NCBI GenBank assembly: GCA_947448525.1
Contig: CANFNV010000002.1
Coordinates: forward strand, 178,633 to 242,632
From: Flavobacteriaceae bacterium
GTDB taxonomy: Bacteria; Bacteroidota; Bacteroidia; Flavobacteriales; Flavobacteriaceae
Reading direction: 5' to 3'
DNA length: 64,000 nucleotides
How positions within the stretch are numbered: the stretch's first letter is position 1; the number at the start of each line of letters is the position of its first letter. The notes under the pieces were generated by a model. It saw nothing but the letters and a program-made list of their open reading frames with translations, was not told where the DNA came from and searched no databases. Both the position numbers and the translations under genes were made by a program. This document shows positions 1-9,092 of the stretch, in pieces.

Positions 1-2549
1 TGGAGTTATACAATGGAACAGGTGCTTCGATTAATTTATCGAATTATTCTATTAAAACCGCGAATAATGGTAATGCCTATGGATTTACCTTGCCATTAAA
101 TAATGTGAATATTGCTTCTGGAGCAACTTATGTTGTTGCATTAGGATTTGGAGGTTCAAACATATGTTCTTCAATATTAGGCGGTGATGGATCTCTAGGT
201 GCACAAAGTAGTGGATCTGGGTCTGTGAATTTTTTAGCTAATGGAAATGATCATTTTGGTCTATTTAATGGAACAACACTAATAGATAGTTGGGGAACTT
301 TTGGAGACAATAATTGGGCTCCAACTAACATAGGTACTGAAGGTGCTGATTTTAGAAGAAAAACAACAATTTCACCTCTACCAAATCCGACTTTCAATAA
401 TAATGATTGGGACATTTTTGATTATGCTGGAAATACCCCTGCTGATTGTGCTAATAATGATTATTCTAATATTGGTTTATATACATTAAACACTACAACT
501 TCATATTATCAATATAGTGTTGATGGTGGTCCATACCAAAATAGTCCTATTTTTACTGGATTAACTCCTGGTCCGATTGTGCATACAATAACAGTAAAAG
601 ATACTGTTACCGGATGTACTTCATCGATAACTGTTACACTAGATTCGTTACCTACTGCTCCAATAATAACGGGCACTTTATCAGCATGTATTGGAAATAC
701 GACACAGTTATCAGCAAATGGTATTCCAGCAATAACAAATGCTTGGACGTCTTCAAATACAGCTGTTGCTACAATTGATAGTACAGGATTAGTTACTGCT
801 GTAGCAAGTGGAACATCAATTATTACTTATACGAATAGCGATGGTTGTCAAAATACTGCGACGGTTACAATAAATGCATTACCTACTATAACAGGAACTT
901 TAACTGCATGTGTTGGAAGTACAACTCAGTTAACAGGTAGCGCTTCCCCAGCAACAATAAATCCTTGGACCTCTTCTAACACAGCTGTTGCTACAATTAG
1001 TGCTTCTGGTTTAGTTACTGCTGTTGCAAGTGGAACATCAACTATTACTTATACTAATAGTAATGGTTGTCAAATTACCGATATAGTTACAATAAATGAT
1101 TTACCAACAATAGGAGGAACTTTATCAGCATGTGTTGGAAATACTACCCAATTAATTGGAAGTGTTTCGCCGGCAACAACAAATGCTTGGACCTCTTCTA
1201 ATACTTCTGTTGCTACTATTAGTGGTTCAGGTTTAGTTACTGGCGTTGCTTCTGGGACATCAACTATTACTTATACTAATAATAATGGATGTCAAACTAC
1301 CGAAATTGTGACCATAAATGCATTACCAACAATATCAGGTAATTTATCAATTTGTATTGGAAACACGACACAGTTATCAGGGAATAGCATACCATTACCA
1401 GCAATTACAAATGCATGGACGTCTTCAAACACGGCTGTTGCTACAATTAGTAATTCTGGTTTAGTTACTGCTGTTGCAGTTGGAACATCAACTATTACTT
1501 ATACTAATAGTAATGGATGTCAATCTTCAGTTATTGTTACTATAAATGCATTGCCAACTATTTCAGGTACTTTATCAGTATGTGTAGGAGCTACTTCGCA
1601 GTTAACAGGCAGTGCTACTCAAGCAACAGCAAATGCATGGACATCTTCCAATACTTCTGTTGCTACAATTAGTAGTTCAGGTTTAGTTACTGGTGTTGGA
1701 AGTGGAATCTCAACTATTACTTACACCAATAGTAATGGATGTCAAATAACTGATACAGTAACCATAAAAGGATTACCAATTGTTACTGTAACTGGTGATT
1801 CTGTTTGTCAAGGTGTGCTTGCTACTATTACCACTTCGGTAACACCATCTGGAACTTATAATTATGTTTGGACAGTTCCTAGTGGAGGTAATCCAGGAAA
1901 CGTTGCTACTTTTACTACTTCAATTTCAGGAACCTACTCAGTAATAGTTACTGATACTTCGACAGGTTGTTCTAGCGTTAGCCAATCGGGTGTAGCAACA
2001 ATTGCACCTGCCTTTGATTTCACGCTTACTGACGGATGTTTTAATAATGTATATAATGTAAATGTAGTACCATTAAATAATTCGTTTGATGTAAACACTT
2101 CAACATATACATGGCAAGTGGGAGGAGTAACAGTTTCAGGCGAAGTTAATGCAACATTTGATGTTACACATTATGTTTCAACTACAACTCCAACACCTGC
2201 TTTACCATTAGTTATTACTTCGACGGTTACATCGGCACAATTGTGTACAGCGCCGCCCCATCAAATAACTATTGACAGAATTTATTGTGAAATTCAAAGA
2301 GGTATTTCTCCAAATAACGATAATCTAAATGACTATTTCGATTTGAGAATGATGAATGTACAACAATTACAAATTTTTAATAGATACGGAACTATAGTTT
2401 ATTCTAAAGTAGATTATTCTAACGAATGGATGGGTCAATCGGATGCAGGTAATGAACTTCCTGATGGCACTTATTACTATGTAATTGAATTCAAAAATAA
2501 TCAACCTAGTAAAACAGGATGGATTTACATAAACAGAGAAACTAAATAA
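1..2549 (+). CDS. T9SS type B (gliding motility-associated C-terminal domain) surface protein, 5' truncated by window; lamin-tail-like N-terminal part plus tandem bacterial Ig-like (BIG2) repeats
   Basis: Frame is open from base 3 (ELYNGTGASINLSNYSIKTANNGNAYGFTLP..., lamin-tail-like); five ~74-aa repeats (GTLSACxGxTTQL...AWTSSNTAVATIS.SGLVTAVASGTSTITYTNSNGCQ); C-terminus ISPNNDNLNDYFDLRMMNVQQLQIFNRYGTIVYSK...WMGQSDAGNELPDGTYYYVIEF is typical of CHU_C/type B sorting domains. Confidence 0.9.
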   Translation, partial: ELYNGTGASINLSNYSIKTANNGNAYGFTLPLNNVNIASGATYVVALGFGGSNICSSILGGDGSLGAQSSGSGSVNFLANGNDHFGLFNGTTLIDSWGTFGDNNWAPTNIGTEGADFRRKTTISPLPNPTFNNNDWDIFDYAGNTPADCANNDYSNIGLYTLNTTTSYYQYSVDGGPYQNSPIFTGLTPGPIVHTITVKDTVTGCTSSITVTLDSLPTAPIITGTLSACIGNTTQLSANGIPAITNAWTSSNTAVATIDSTGLVTAVASGTSIITYTNSDGCQNTATVTINALPTITGTLTACVGSTTQLTGSASPATINPWTSSNTAVATISASGLVTAVASGTSTITYTNSNGCQITDIVTINDLPTIGGTLSACVGNTTQLIGSVSPATTNAWTSSNTSVATISGSGLVTGVASGTSTITYTNNNGCQTTEIVTINALPTISGNLSICIGNTTQLSGNSIPLPAITNAWTSSNTAVATISNSGLVTAVAVGTSTITYTNSNGCQSSVIVTINALPTISGTLSVCVGATSQLTGSATQATANAWTSSNTSVATISSSGLVTGVGSGISTITYTNSNGCQITDTVTIKGLPIVTVTGDSVCQGVLATITTSVTPSGTYNYVWTVPSGGNPGNVATFTTSISGTYSVIVTDTSTGCSSVSQSGVATIAPAFDFTLTDGCFNNVYNVNVVPLNNSFDVNTSTYTWQVGGVTVSGEVNATFDVTHYVSTTTPTPALPLVITSTVTSAQLCTAPPHQITIDRIYCEIQRGISPNNDNLNDYFDLRMMNVQQLQIFNRYGTIVYSKVDYSNEWMGQSDAGNELPDGTYYYVIEFKNNQPSKTGWIYINRETK
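667..1776 (+). repeat. Five tandem ~222-bp repeats encoding BIG2-like Ig domains
   Basis: Repeated nucleotide and protein motif AWTSSNT(A/S)VATIS.SGLVT.VASGTSTITYTN.NGCQ. Confidence 0.85.
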
Positions 2550-2563
2550 CAAACAAATTTTAA

Positions 2564-3505
2564 ATGATAAATTTCAAAACAATGAAAAAAATATTTTTCT
2601 TAACCCTGTTTGCTATCATGACATTTATGAATGTCAGTGCGCAGCAAGACCCTCATTATACACAATATATGTATAATATGAGTGTTATTAATCCTGCTTA
2701 TGCTGGCTCTAAAGAAAACATGACTGGCGGTTTGTTATTTAGAAAACAGTGGATTGATATTGATGGAGCTCCAACAACTGGAACCTTCTTTATCAATAGC
2801 CCTGTTGGAAAAAATGTTGGTTTAGGGTTGTCTGCTATTAATGATAAAATTGGACCCGTAGAAGAAACAAACCTGTATGCAGATTTCTCTTATACCTTAA
2901 ATCTTGGTGGTGATCGTAGATTGGCATTTGGTTTGAAAGGTGGAGGGACTTTTCACAAAGTAGGATTATTTTCACAAATTGGTGATGGTTACGTGCCTGA
3001 TTTGAACGACCCTGCATTTCAACAAAACTCAAGTAAATCATTTTTAAATTTAGGTTCTGGGTTGTTTTATTACACTAACAAATATTATGTGGCTTTTTCT
3101 GTGCCAAACATGTTAAAATCAAGTTATTTAAGTTATAACGGAATGCGTTTCGGCACAGAAACACTTCATTACTTCTTAACTGGAGGTTATGTTTTTGATT
3201 TGAATCCAGATCTTAAATTTAAACCATCAGCTATGATTAAATCTGCATTTAATAGTCCTGTATCTTTTGATGTTTCTGCTAACTTTATGTTTTATGATAA
3301 ATTTGAAGTTGGAGCTACTTATAGAAAACAAGATTCATTTGGTGCAATGGTAAACTATGCTGTATCTCCAGGTTTAAGAGTAGGATATGCATACGATAAA
3401 ATTGTTTCTGATTTAAAAGTAACTACTCCATCTTCCCACGAGATTATGATTTTATTTGATTTAAATTTCCCGAAAAAAGTTTCACAATCTCCAAGATATT
3501 TCTAA
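2564..3505 (+). CDS. PorP/SprF family type IX secretion system membrane protein
   Basis: Signal peptide then QQDPHYTQYMYNMSVINPAYAGSKENMTGGLLFRKQW, family hallmark; likely start at the second Met (2582). Confidence 0.93.
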   Translation: MINFKTMKKIFFLTLFAIMTFMNVSAQQDPHYTQYMYNMSVINPAYAGSKENMTGGLLFRKQWIDIDGAPTTGTFFINSPVGKNVGLGLSAINDKIGPVEETNLYADFSYTLNLGGDRRLAFGLKGGGTFHKVGLFSQIGDGYVPDLNDPAFQQNSSKSFLNLGSGLFYYTNKYYVAFSVPNMLKSSYLSYNGMRFGTETLHYFLTGGYVFDLNPDLKFKPSAMIKSAFNSPVSFDVSANFMFYDKFEVGATYRKQDSFGAMVNYAVSPGLRVGYAYDKIVSDLKVTTPSSHEIMILFDLNFPKKVSQSPRYF

Positions 3506-3524
3506 CATAATAATAACAGTAAAA

Positions 3525-5387
3525 ATGAAAAATCTATATATTGCATTGTTTTTTGTAGCCATAAGTTCTTCTATTAGTGCTCAAAATAAAGATACAAAAA
3601 CTGCCGACAAATTCTTTAATCGTTACGAATACGTATCAGCCGCAAAGGAATATCAAAAACTAGTAGATAATGGAAAGGCAGATGGTTATGTTTACAAACA
3701 ATTAGCAGACGCCTATTTTAATATGTTTAATACTACAGAGGCTGTAACATGGTATGCTAAAGCTACAAAAACAGAACAAGATTCAGAAACGTATTTTAGA
3801 TATGCGCAAATGCTTAAAGTTATCGGAAAATATGAAGAAGCAAATAAACAAATGAATAAGTTTGCGTCTATGGCTCCAAATGATTTACGTGCTAAATCAT
3901 TCAAAGAAAACCCAAATTATGTTCCAAAAATATTGAATAAAAATGTAAGTTTTACGGTCAACTCTTTACCATTAAGTTCAGATAAATCTGATTTTGGTGC
4001 AGTTTTGTACGGCAATAAACTTTATTTCACCAGTGCTAGAAGTGGCTCCAGAAAAAATTATGGTTGGAGCGGGGAACCTTATTTAGATATTTATAGTTCA
4101 ATCATGGCTGACTCAGGAACCTTTTCGGAACCAATTCCTCTTACCTCTTTAAACTCTAAATTCCATGATGGCCCAGTAACTATTAGTACTGATGGAAATA
4201 CAATTTATTTTTCAGGAGATAGTTTTAGAGAAGGGCTTTTTGAAAAAGATAAAGTTAATAAACTTAAATTAGGTAAAAATAATTTATACACAGCAACTAA
4301 GTCAGGCGAAGAATGGACTAATGTTAAACCCCTTCCTTTTAACAGTAAAGAGTATTCTTTAAGCAATCCAAGTATAAGTAGAGACGGAAAAACCCTTTAT
4401 TTTTCTTCTAATATGCCTGGTAGTCTTGGTGGAGTTGATATTTGGAAAGTCGAAATTAATGGTACAGATTTTGGAAAACCTGAAAATTTAGGACCTAAAG
4501 TCAATACCGAAGGAAATGAAAGTTTCCCTTTTATTGCTGATGACAATTCAACTTTATATTTTGCTTCAAGCGGCAAACAAGGTTTGGGAGGATATGATGT
4601 TTACATGATTGATTTAGCTAAAAGCACAGAAGCCGTAAATATGGGTAAACCAATTAACACTGAAAAAGATGACTTTGCGTTTACTTTCAATAAAGCTAAA
4701 AATATAGGATTCTTATCTAGTAACAGAAATGGAAATGACGATATTTTCAGTGCTACACCAATTTGCGGGGTAGATTTATTAGTAGTTGTAACAAATGCTA
4801 AATCAGGAGAAATTTTACCAAATGCTAAAGTAGCTGTTGTTGATGAAAAGAAAAACATACTTTCTACTGAAACATCTAATGATAAAGGAGTAGTAAACTT
4901 TAGAGTAGATTGTGATAAAATCTATTCTATTCAAGCAACAAAAGATGGTTTTGAGGGTAATATATTTCCTGTAGCTAAAAGCAAAGGACCTACTGCTAAA
5001 ATTGTTGCTCCATTGCAACCAATTGATGTGATTGTTACCCCTACAGAGATTGTTTTAAAACCAATCTACTTTGAATACGACAAAAGCAATATCACTCAAG
5101 AAGGTGCTTTTGAATTGGATAAGTTAGTACAAGTAATGAAAAACAATGATAAGCTAGTTATATTTGCTAAATCTCATACAGATTCAAGAGGAAGTGACGA
5201 ATATAACCTTTCACTATCTGACCGAAGAGCTAAAGCAACAGTTCAATATGTTATTTCTCAAGGTATATCAGAAGAAAGAATATCTGGTAAAGGTTTTGGT
5301 AAATCGGAACTTAAAGTGCAATGTGAGCCATGTACAGATGAACAACATTCTCAAAACAGACGTTCGGAATTTTTGATTGTGAAATAA
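3525..5387 (+). CDS. OmpA family protein with TPR-like N-terminus and PD40/WD40-like beta-propeller repeats
   Basis: TPR-like N-terminal region, repeated LYFSSxxxGxxGGxDIW motifs, C-terminal OmpA peptidoglycan-binding domain (FEYDKSNITQEGAFELDKLVQVMKNN...SDRRAKATVQYVISQGISEERISGKGFGKSE). Confidence 0.93.
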   Translation: MKNLYIALFFVAISSSISAQNKDTKTADKFFNRYEYVSAAKEYQKLVDNGKADGYVYKQLADAYFNMFNTTEAVTWYAKATKTEQDSETYFRYAQMLKVIGKYEEANKQMNKFASMAPNDLRAKSFKENPNYVPKILNKNVSFTVNSLPLSSDKSDFGAVLYGNKLYFTSARSGSRKNYGWSGEPYLDIYSSIMADSGTFSEPIPLTSLNSKFHDGPVTISTDGNTIYFSGDSFREGLFEKDKVNKLKLGKNNLYTATKSGEEWTNVKPLPFNSKEYSLSNPSISRDGKTLYFSSNMPGSLGGVDIWKVEINGTDFGKPENLGPKVNTEGNESFPFIADDNSTLYFASSGKQGLGGYDVYMIDLAKSTEAVNMGKPINTEKDDFAFTFNKAKNIGFLSSNRNGNDDIFSATPICGVDLLVVVTNAKSGEILPNAKVAVVDEKKNILSTETSNDKGVVNFRVDCDKIYSIQATKDGFEGNIFPVAKSKGPTAKIVAPLQPIDVIVTPTEIVLKPIYFEYDKSNITQEGAFELDKLVQVMKNNDKLVIFAKSHTDSRGSDEYNLSLSDRRAKATVQYVISQGISEERISGKGFGKSELKVQCEPCTDEQHSQNRRSEFLIVK

Positions 5388-5405
5388 TTTCTAAATAAAC
5401 ACATA

Positions 5406-5439
5406 AAAATGCCTTATTATTTTTAATAAGGCATTTTTG
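5406..5439. terminator. Intrinsic terminator, AAAAATGCCTTATT...AATAAGGCATTTTT
   Basis: Perfect inverted repeat with A/T flanks between convergent genes; likely bidirectional. Confidence 0.8.
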
Positions 5440-5482
5440 TTTTGTTTGCAATTTCGGATAATTTTTAGAAAAAGTATACAAA

Positions 5483-5519
5483 AAAATCCCAGATGTTTTT
5501 ATAAACATCTGGGATTTTA
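5483..5519. terminator. Second intrinsic terminator, AAAATCCCAGATGTTT..AAACATCTGGGATTTT
   Basis: Perfect inverted repeat with A/T tails, 3' of ahcY on the minus strand. Confidence 0.8.
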
Positions 5520-5555
5520 TATTTCGTACTTCTAATCTAAGTACCTCGTACTTTT

Positions 5556-6872
5556 TTAGTATCTGTAATATTCTGGTTTATATGGGCCATCCACACCAAC
5601 TCCAATATAGGCAGCTTGATCGTCACGTAAAGTCTCCAATTCAACGCCTAATTTTGCAAGGTGTAAAGCAGCCACTTTTTCATCTAAATGTTTAGGCAAC
5701 ATGTATACTTCATTTTTGTAGGAAGCACTGTTTTTCCATAACTCAATTTGAGCTAAAGTTTGGTTGGTAAATGAATTACTCATTACAAAACTTGGATGCC
5801 CTGTAGCACAACCTAAATTTACCAAACGTCCTTCAGCCAAAATAAGAATATCTTTTCCAGCAATAGTATATTTGTCAACTTGTGGTTTAATTTCAACTTT
5901 TGAAGCACCGTGGTTTTTATTTAACCAAGCCATATCGATTTCATTATCAAAATGACCAATGTTACAAACGATGGTTTTATCTTTCATTTGTTCAAAATGT
6001 GAACCAAGAACAATATCTTTATTTCCAGTTGTGGTGATAATGATGTCTGCATTAGCAACAACAGTATTTAATTTTTTCACTTCAAAACCGTCCATAGCTG
6101 CTTGTAAAGCACAAATTGGATCAATTTCAGTGACAGTAACAATAGATCCAGCACCACGGAAAGAAGCCGCGGTTCCTTTGCCTACATCACCATATCCACA
6201 AACAATAACTCTTTTTCCAGCCAACATAATGTCCGTTGCTCTACGAACAGCATCAACAGCTGATTCTTTACATCCATATTTGTTATCAAATTTCGATTTT
6301 GTAACCGAGTCATTCACGTTAATTGCCGGCATAAACAACGTACCGTTCTTCATTCTTTCATACAAACGGTGAACTCCAGTAGTAGTTTCTTCCGACAAAC
6401 CTTTAATACCAGGAATCAATTCTGGATATCGGTCAAAAACCATATTAGTTAAATCACCACCATCATCAAGTATCATATTCAATGGTTTTCTGTCTTCACC
6501 AAAAAATAAGGTTTGTTCAATACACCAGTCAAACGATTCTTCATCAAGACCTTTCCATGCATAAACTTGAATTCCAGCAGCAGCAATAGCAGCAGCAGCT
6601 TGATCTTGAGTTGAGAAAATGTTACAAGATGACCAAGTAACTTCTGCACCAAGAGCAATTAAAGTTTCAATCAGTACAGCAGTTTGAATAGTCATGTGAA
6701 GACATCCAGCGATACGGGATCCAGTTAGCGGTTGTTCGTTCTTGTATTCTGCTCTTAATGCCATTAATCCAGGCATTTCAGCTTCTGCTAATTCAATTTC
6801 TTTTCTTCCCCAAGCCGCAAGAGAAATATCTTTCACTTTAAAAGCTACATAAGGTAACGTTTGTGTACTCAT
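5556..6872 (-). CDS. ahcY: Adenosylhomocysteinase
   Basis: 438 aa; [56 protein letters not shown], ends [10 protein letters not shown]. Confidence 0.98.
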   Translation of the reverse strand: MSTQTLPYVAFKVKDISLAAWGRKEIELAEAEMPGLMALRAEYKNEQPLTGSRIAGCLHMTIQTAVLIETLIALGAEVTWSSCNIFSTQDQAAAAIAAAGIQVYAWKGLDEESFDWCIEQTLFFGEDRKPLNMILDDGGDLTNMVFDRYPELIPGIKGLSEETTTGVHRLYERMKNGTLFMPAINVNDSVTKSKFDNKYGCKESAVDAVRRATDIMLAGKRVIVCGYGDVGKGTAASFRGAGSIVTVTEIDPICALQAAMDGFEVKKLNTVVANADIIITTTGNKDIVLGSHFEQMKDKTIVCNIGHFDNEIDMAWLNKNHGASKVEIKPQVDKYTIAGKDILILAEGRLVNLGCATGHPSFVMSNSFTNQTLAQIELWKNSASYKNEVYMLPKHLDEKVAALHLAKLGVELETLRDDQAAYIGVGVDGPYKPEYYRY

Positions 6873-6905
6873 CTATTATGTATATTTGTTTTTTATAATT
6901 TCATG

Positions 6906-6913
6906 CAAAATTA
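6906..6913 (-). promoter_or_regulatory. Putative -7 element (TAATTTTG on minus strand) for ahcY
   Basis: Matches the Bacteroidota TAnnTTTG consensus, 34 bp upstream of the start codon; no clear -33 seen. Confidence 0.4.
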
Positions 6914-6999
6914 CAACATACGTTTTGATTTTAATAATTAATTTTCAAAATTATGATATGTTTAATTATTTAATCTTTTGAAAAACAACAAAATACTAA

Positions 7000-7704
7000 A
7001 TGCCATTACATAAAGTACTGTTATTATCAAACACCACTAAACTGTATCTTTGGAAAATAACCGAAGATTTTGACACGCTTTTTAATCAAGTGCGACTAAA
7101 ACCTTCATCTTTAGAACGTTTGAAAAGCATGAAATCCGAAAGCCATCAAAAAGGATTTTTAGCCGTTCGAATGCTTTTGCAACATAATTATTATACTGAT
7201 TTTGATTTGTTTTATGACGAATTTGGAAAACCTTTTTTAAAGTGGAAAGATGGAAGTTTGAACTTAGAAGATAAGCAAATAAAAGACGAGGCTATTCCAA
7301 ACTACCAATTCCAAACTACCAACTACCTACATATTTCCATTTCACATTCCAATGAATTTTCAGCAATTGCAATTAGTGAACAAAAAGTTGGTTTGGATAT
7401 TGAAAAATTAAAAGGAAAAATACTAAAAATTGCTTCTCGATTTATGGATACTTCTCATTTGGAAGGCTTGTCTGAGGAAGAAAAAATTAAAAAAGCAACG
7501 GTTGTTTGGGGAATCAAAGAAAGTATTTTCAAAATAAAAAACGAAGCAGGAATTAGTTTTCTATATAATATTTTTGAAAATCCCTTTTCATTTGAAGATA
7601 ATAATGCAACAGCACAATTGAATTTCAATAATAAAGAAGAAAATTTCAAAATCCAATTCGATTCGGTAGAAGATTATATCTTTGTTTGCTCCTTGGAGAT
7701 GTAA
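7000..7704 (+). CDS. 4'-phosphopantetheinyl transferase superfamily protein
   Basis: HISISHSNEFSAIAISEQKVGLDIEKLKGK...VWGIKESIFKI, Sfp/AcpS superfamily motifs. Confidence 0.88.
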   Translation: MPLHKVLLLSNTTKLYLWKITEDFDTLFNQVRLKPSSLERLKSMKSESHQKGFLAVRMLLQHNYYTDFDLFYDEFGKPFLKWKDGSLNLEDKQIKDEAIPNYQFQTTNYLHISISHSNEFSAIAISEQKVGLDIEKLKGKILKIASRFMDTSHLEGLSEEEKIKKATVVWGIKESIFKIKNEAGISFLYNIFENPFSFEDNNATAQLNFNNKEENFKIQFDSVEDYIFVCSLEM

Positions 7705-7735
7705 AGTAATTTCTTAAATCTGTGTGCCTAATATA

Positions 7736-8470
7736 ATGTCAATATTCCAAGAAATAGTAAAATCAAAAGCAGAAGACAAAAAACTGCTGGCCATTCTAAT
7801 TGATCCAGATAAAGTTGAAATGTGTTTCGTTTCGATTTTAATAAAAAAAATCAATCAATCACCCGCAACTCACCTTTTTGTAGGAGGAAGTTCATTTGAT
7901 GGAATTCATTTAGACGATTTAATTATTGAATTAAAATCGAAAACTAATTTGCCAATTTTATTATTTCCTGGAAATCCGTCACAAATTTCGAATAAAGCTG
8001 ACGGAATTTTATTCCTAACATTATTATCTGGTAGAAACCCAGATTATTTAATAGAGCATCAAGTTAATGCCGTACCAATTTTAAATAAAACTAATTTAGA
8101 AGTCATTTCAACCGGTTATATTTTAATCGAAAGCGGAACCGAAACTGCTGTTGAACGAGTAAGTCAAACAAAACCATTAGATAGAAAAAATCCCGATTAT
8201 GCTTTGCAAACAGCTCAAGCAGGAGCATTCATAGGCAATAAATTAATATATTTAGAAGCAGGTAGTGGCGCACTATTATCGGTTCCAACAGAAATGATTC
8301 ATTTGGTTTCTAAGAATATAGGTATACCTCTAATTGTAGGTGGCGGCATTCGTTCCAAACAAGAAATAGAAAATGCATACAATTCGGGAGCCGATATGGT
8401 TGTAATTGGAACTGCATTTGAAAATGATTTAGATTTTTTTAATTCGAAATTCAATAATCAACAATCGTAA
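7736..8470 (+). CDS. Geranylgeranylglyceryl/heptaprenylglyceryl phosphate synthase (PcrB-like)
   Basis: LLAILIDPDKVE...HLFVGGSSFDG...LPILLFPGNPSQIS...YLEAGSGA...PLIVGGGIRSKQEIENAYNSGADMVVIGTAFEND; ATG at 7736 preferred over the ORF start at 7724. Confidence 0.93.
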   Translation: MSIFQEIVKSKAEDKKLLAILIDPDKVEMCFVSILIKKINQSPATHLFVGGSSFDGIHLDDLIIELKSKTNLPILLFPGNPSQISNKADGILFLTLLSGRNPDYLIEHQVNAVPILNKTNLEVISTGYILIESGTETAVERVSQTKPLDRKNPDYALQTAQAGAFIGNKLIYLEAGSGALLSVPTEMIHLVSKNIGIPLIVGGGIRSKQEIENAYNSGADMVVIGTAFENDLDFFNSKFNNQQS

Positions 8471-8474
8471 ACCC

Positions 8475-9092
8475 ATGTTAGATTTCTTTGTTTCACAATA
8501 TAAAAACACCTCAACAATCCAAATCATTTTGGAATTTTTGGCTTTTGTATTAGGAATAATAAGTGTTTTTTGTGCTAAAAAAGAGAATATATGGGTCTTT
8601 CCTACGGGATTAATTTCAACATTAATAACAGTTTATTTATTGTATGAAGCACACTATTTTGGAGATATGACAATGAATTTTTACTATTCTGTAATGAGTG
8701 TTTATGGTTGGTATAAATGGACTTCAAAAAAAACCACCCCCAATTTAAAAATTACAAAAACCACAAGAAAGGAACAAAAAATGGGAGTAGGATTTTTTCT
8801 CTTGACCATAATTATTACTTATTTAGTTTATGTTTTTTTTGATTATAAACTTGAAATTCCTAATTATATTGATATTTTTACGTCAGGAATATTTTTTACA
8901 GGCATGTGGTATATGGCTTTAAAAAAAATTGAAAACTGGACATTATGGATTTTTGGCGATATAATTGCAGTTCCATTATTTGCTTATAGAGGACTTGGAA
9001 TGCTGTCGTTACAATATTTAATATTTACAATTATCGCCATTTTTGGCTATTCAGAATGGAAGAAAATCTTAAACAACAACCTACAGAAATAA
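8475..9092 (+). CDS. pnuC: PnuC-family vitamin transporter (nicotinamide riboside or thiamine)
   Basis: Multipass; ENIWVFPTGLISTLITVYLLYEAHYFGDMTMNFYYSVMSVYGWYKWT typical of PnuC. Confidence 0.9.
   Translation: MLDFFVSQYKNTSTIQIILEFLAFVLGIISVFCAKKENIWVFPTGLISTLITVYLLYEAHYFGDMTMNFYYSVMSVYGWYKWTSKKTTPNLKITKTTRKEQKMGVGFFLLTIIITYLVYVFFDYKLEIPNYIDIFTSGIFFTGMWYMALKKIENWTLWIFGDIIAVPLFAYRGLGMLSLQYLIFTIIAIFGYSEWKKILNNNLQK

Noticed and set aside
4601-5018. Minus-strand ORFs within the OmpA/PD40 gene
   Set aside because: Shadow ORFs of a conserved coding gene.
5959-6372. 137-aa ORF antisense to ahcY
   Set aside because: Fully inside a highly conserved gene on the opposite strand; shadow ORF composition.
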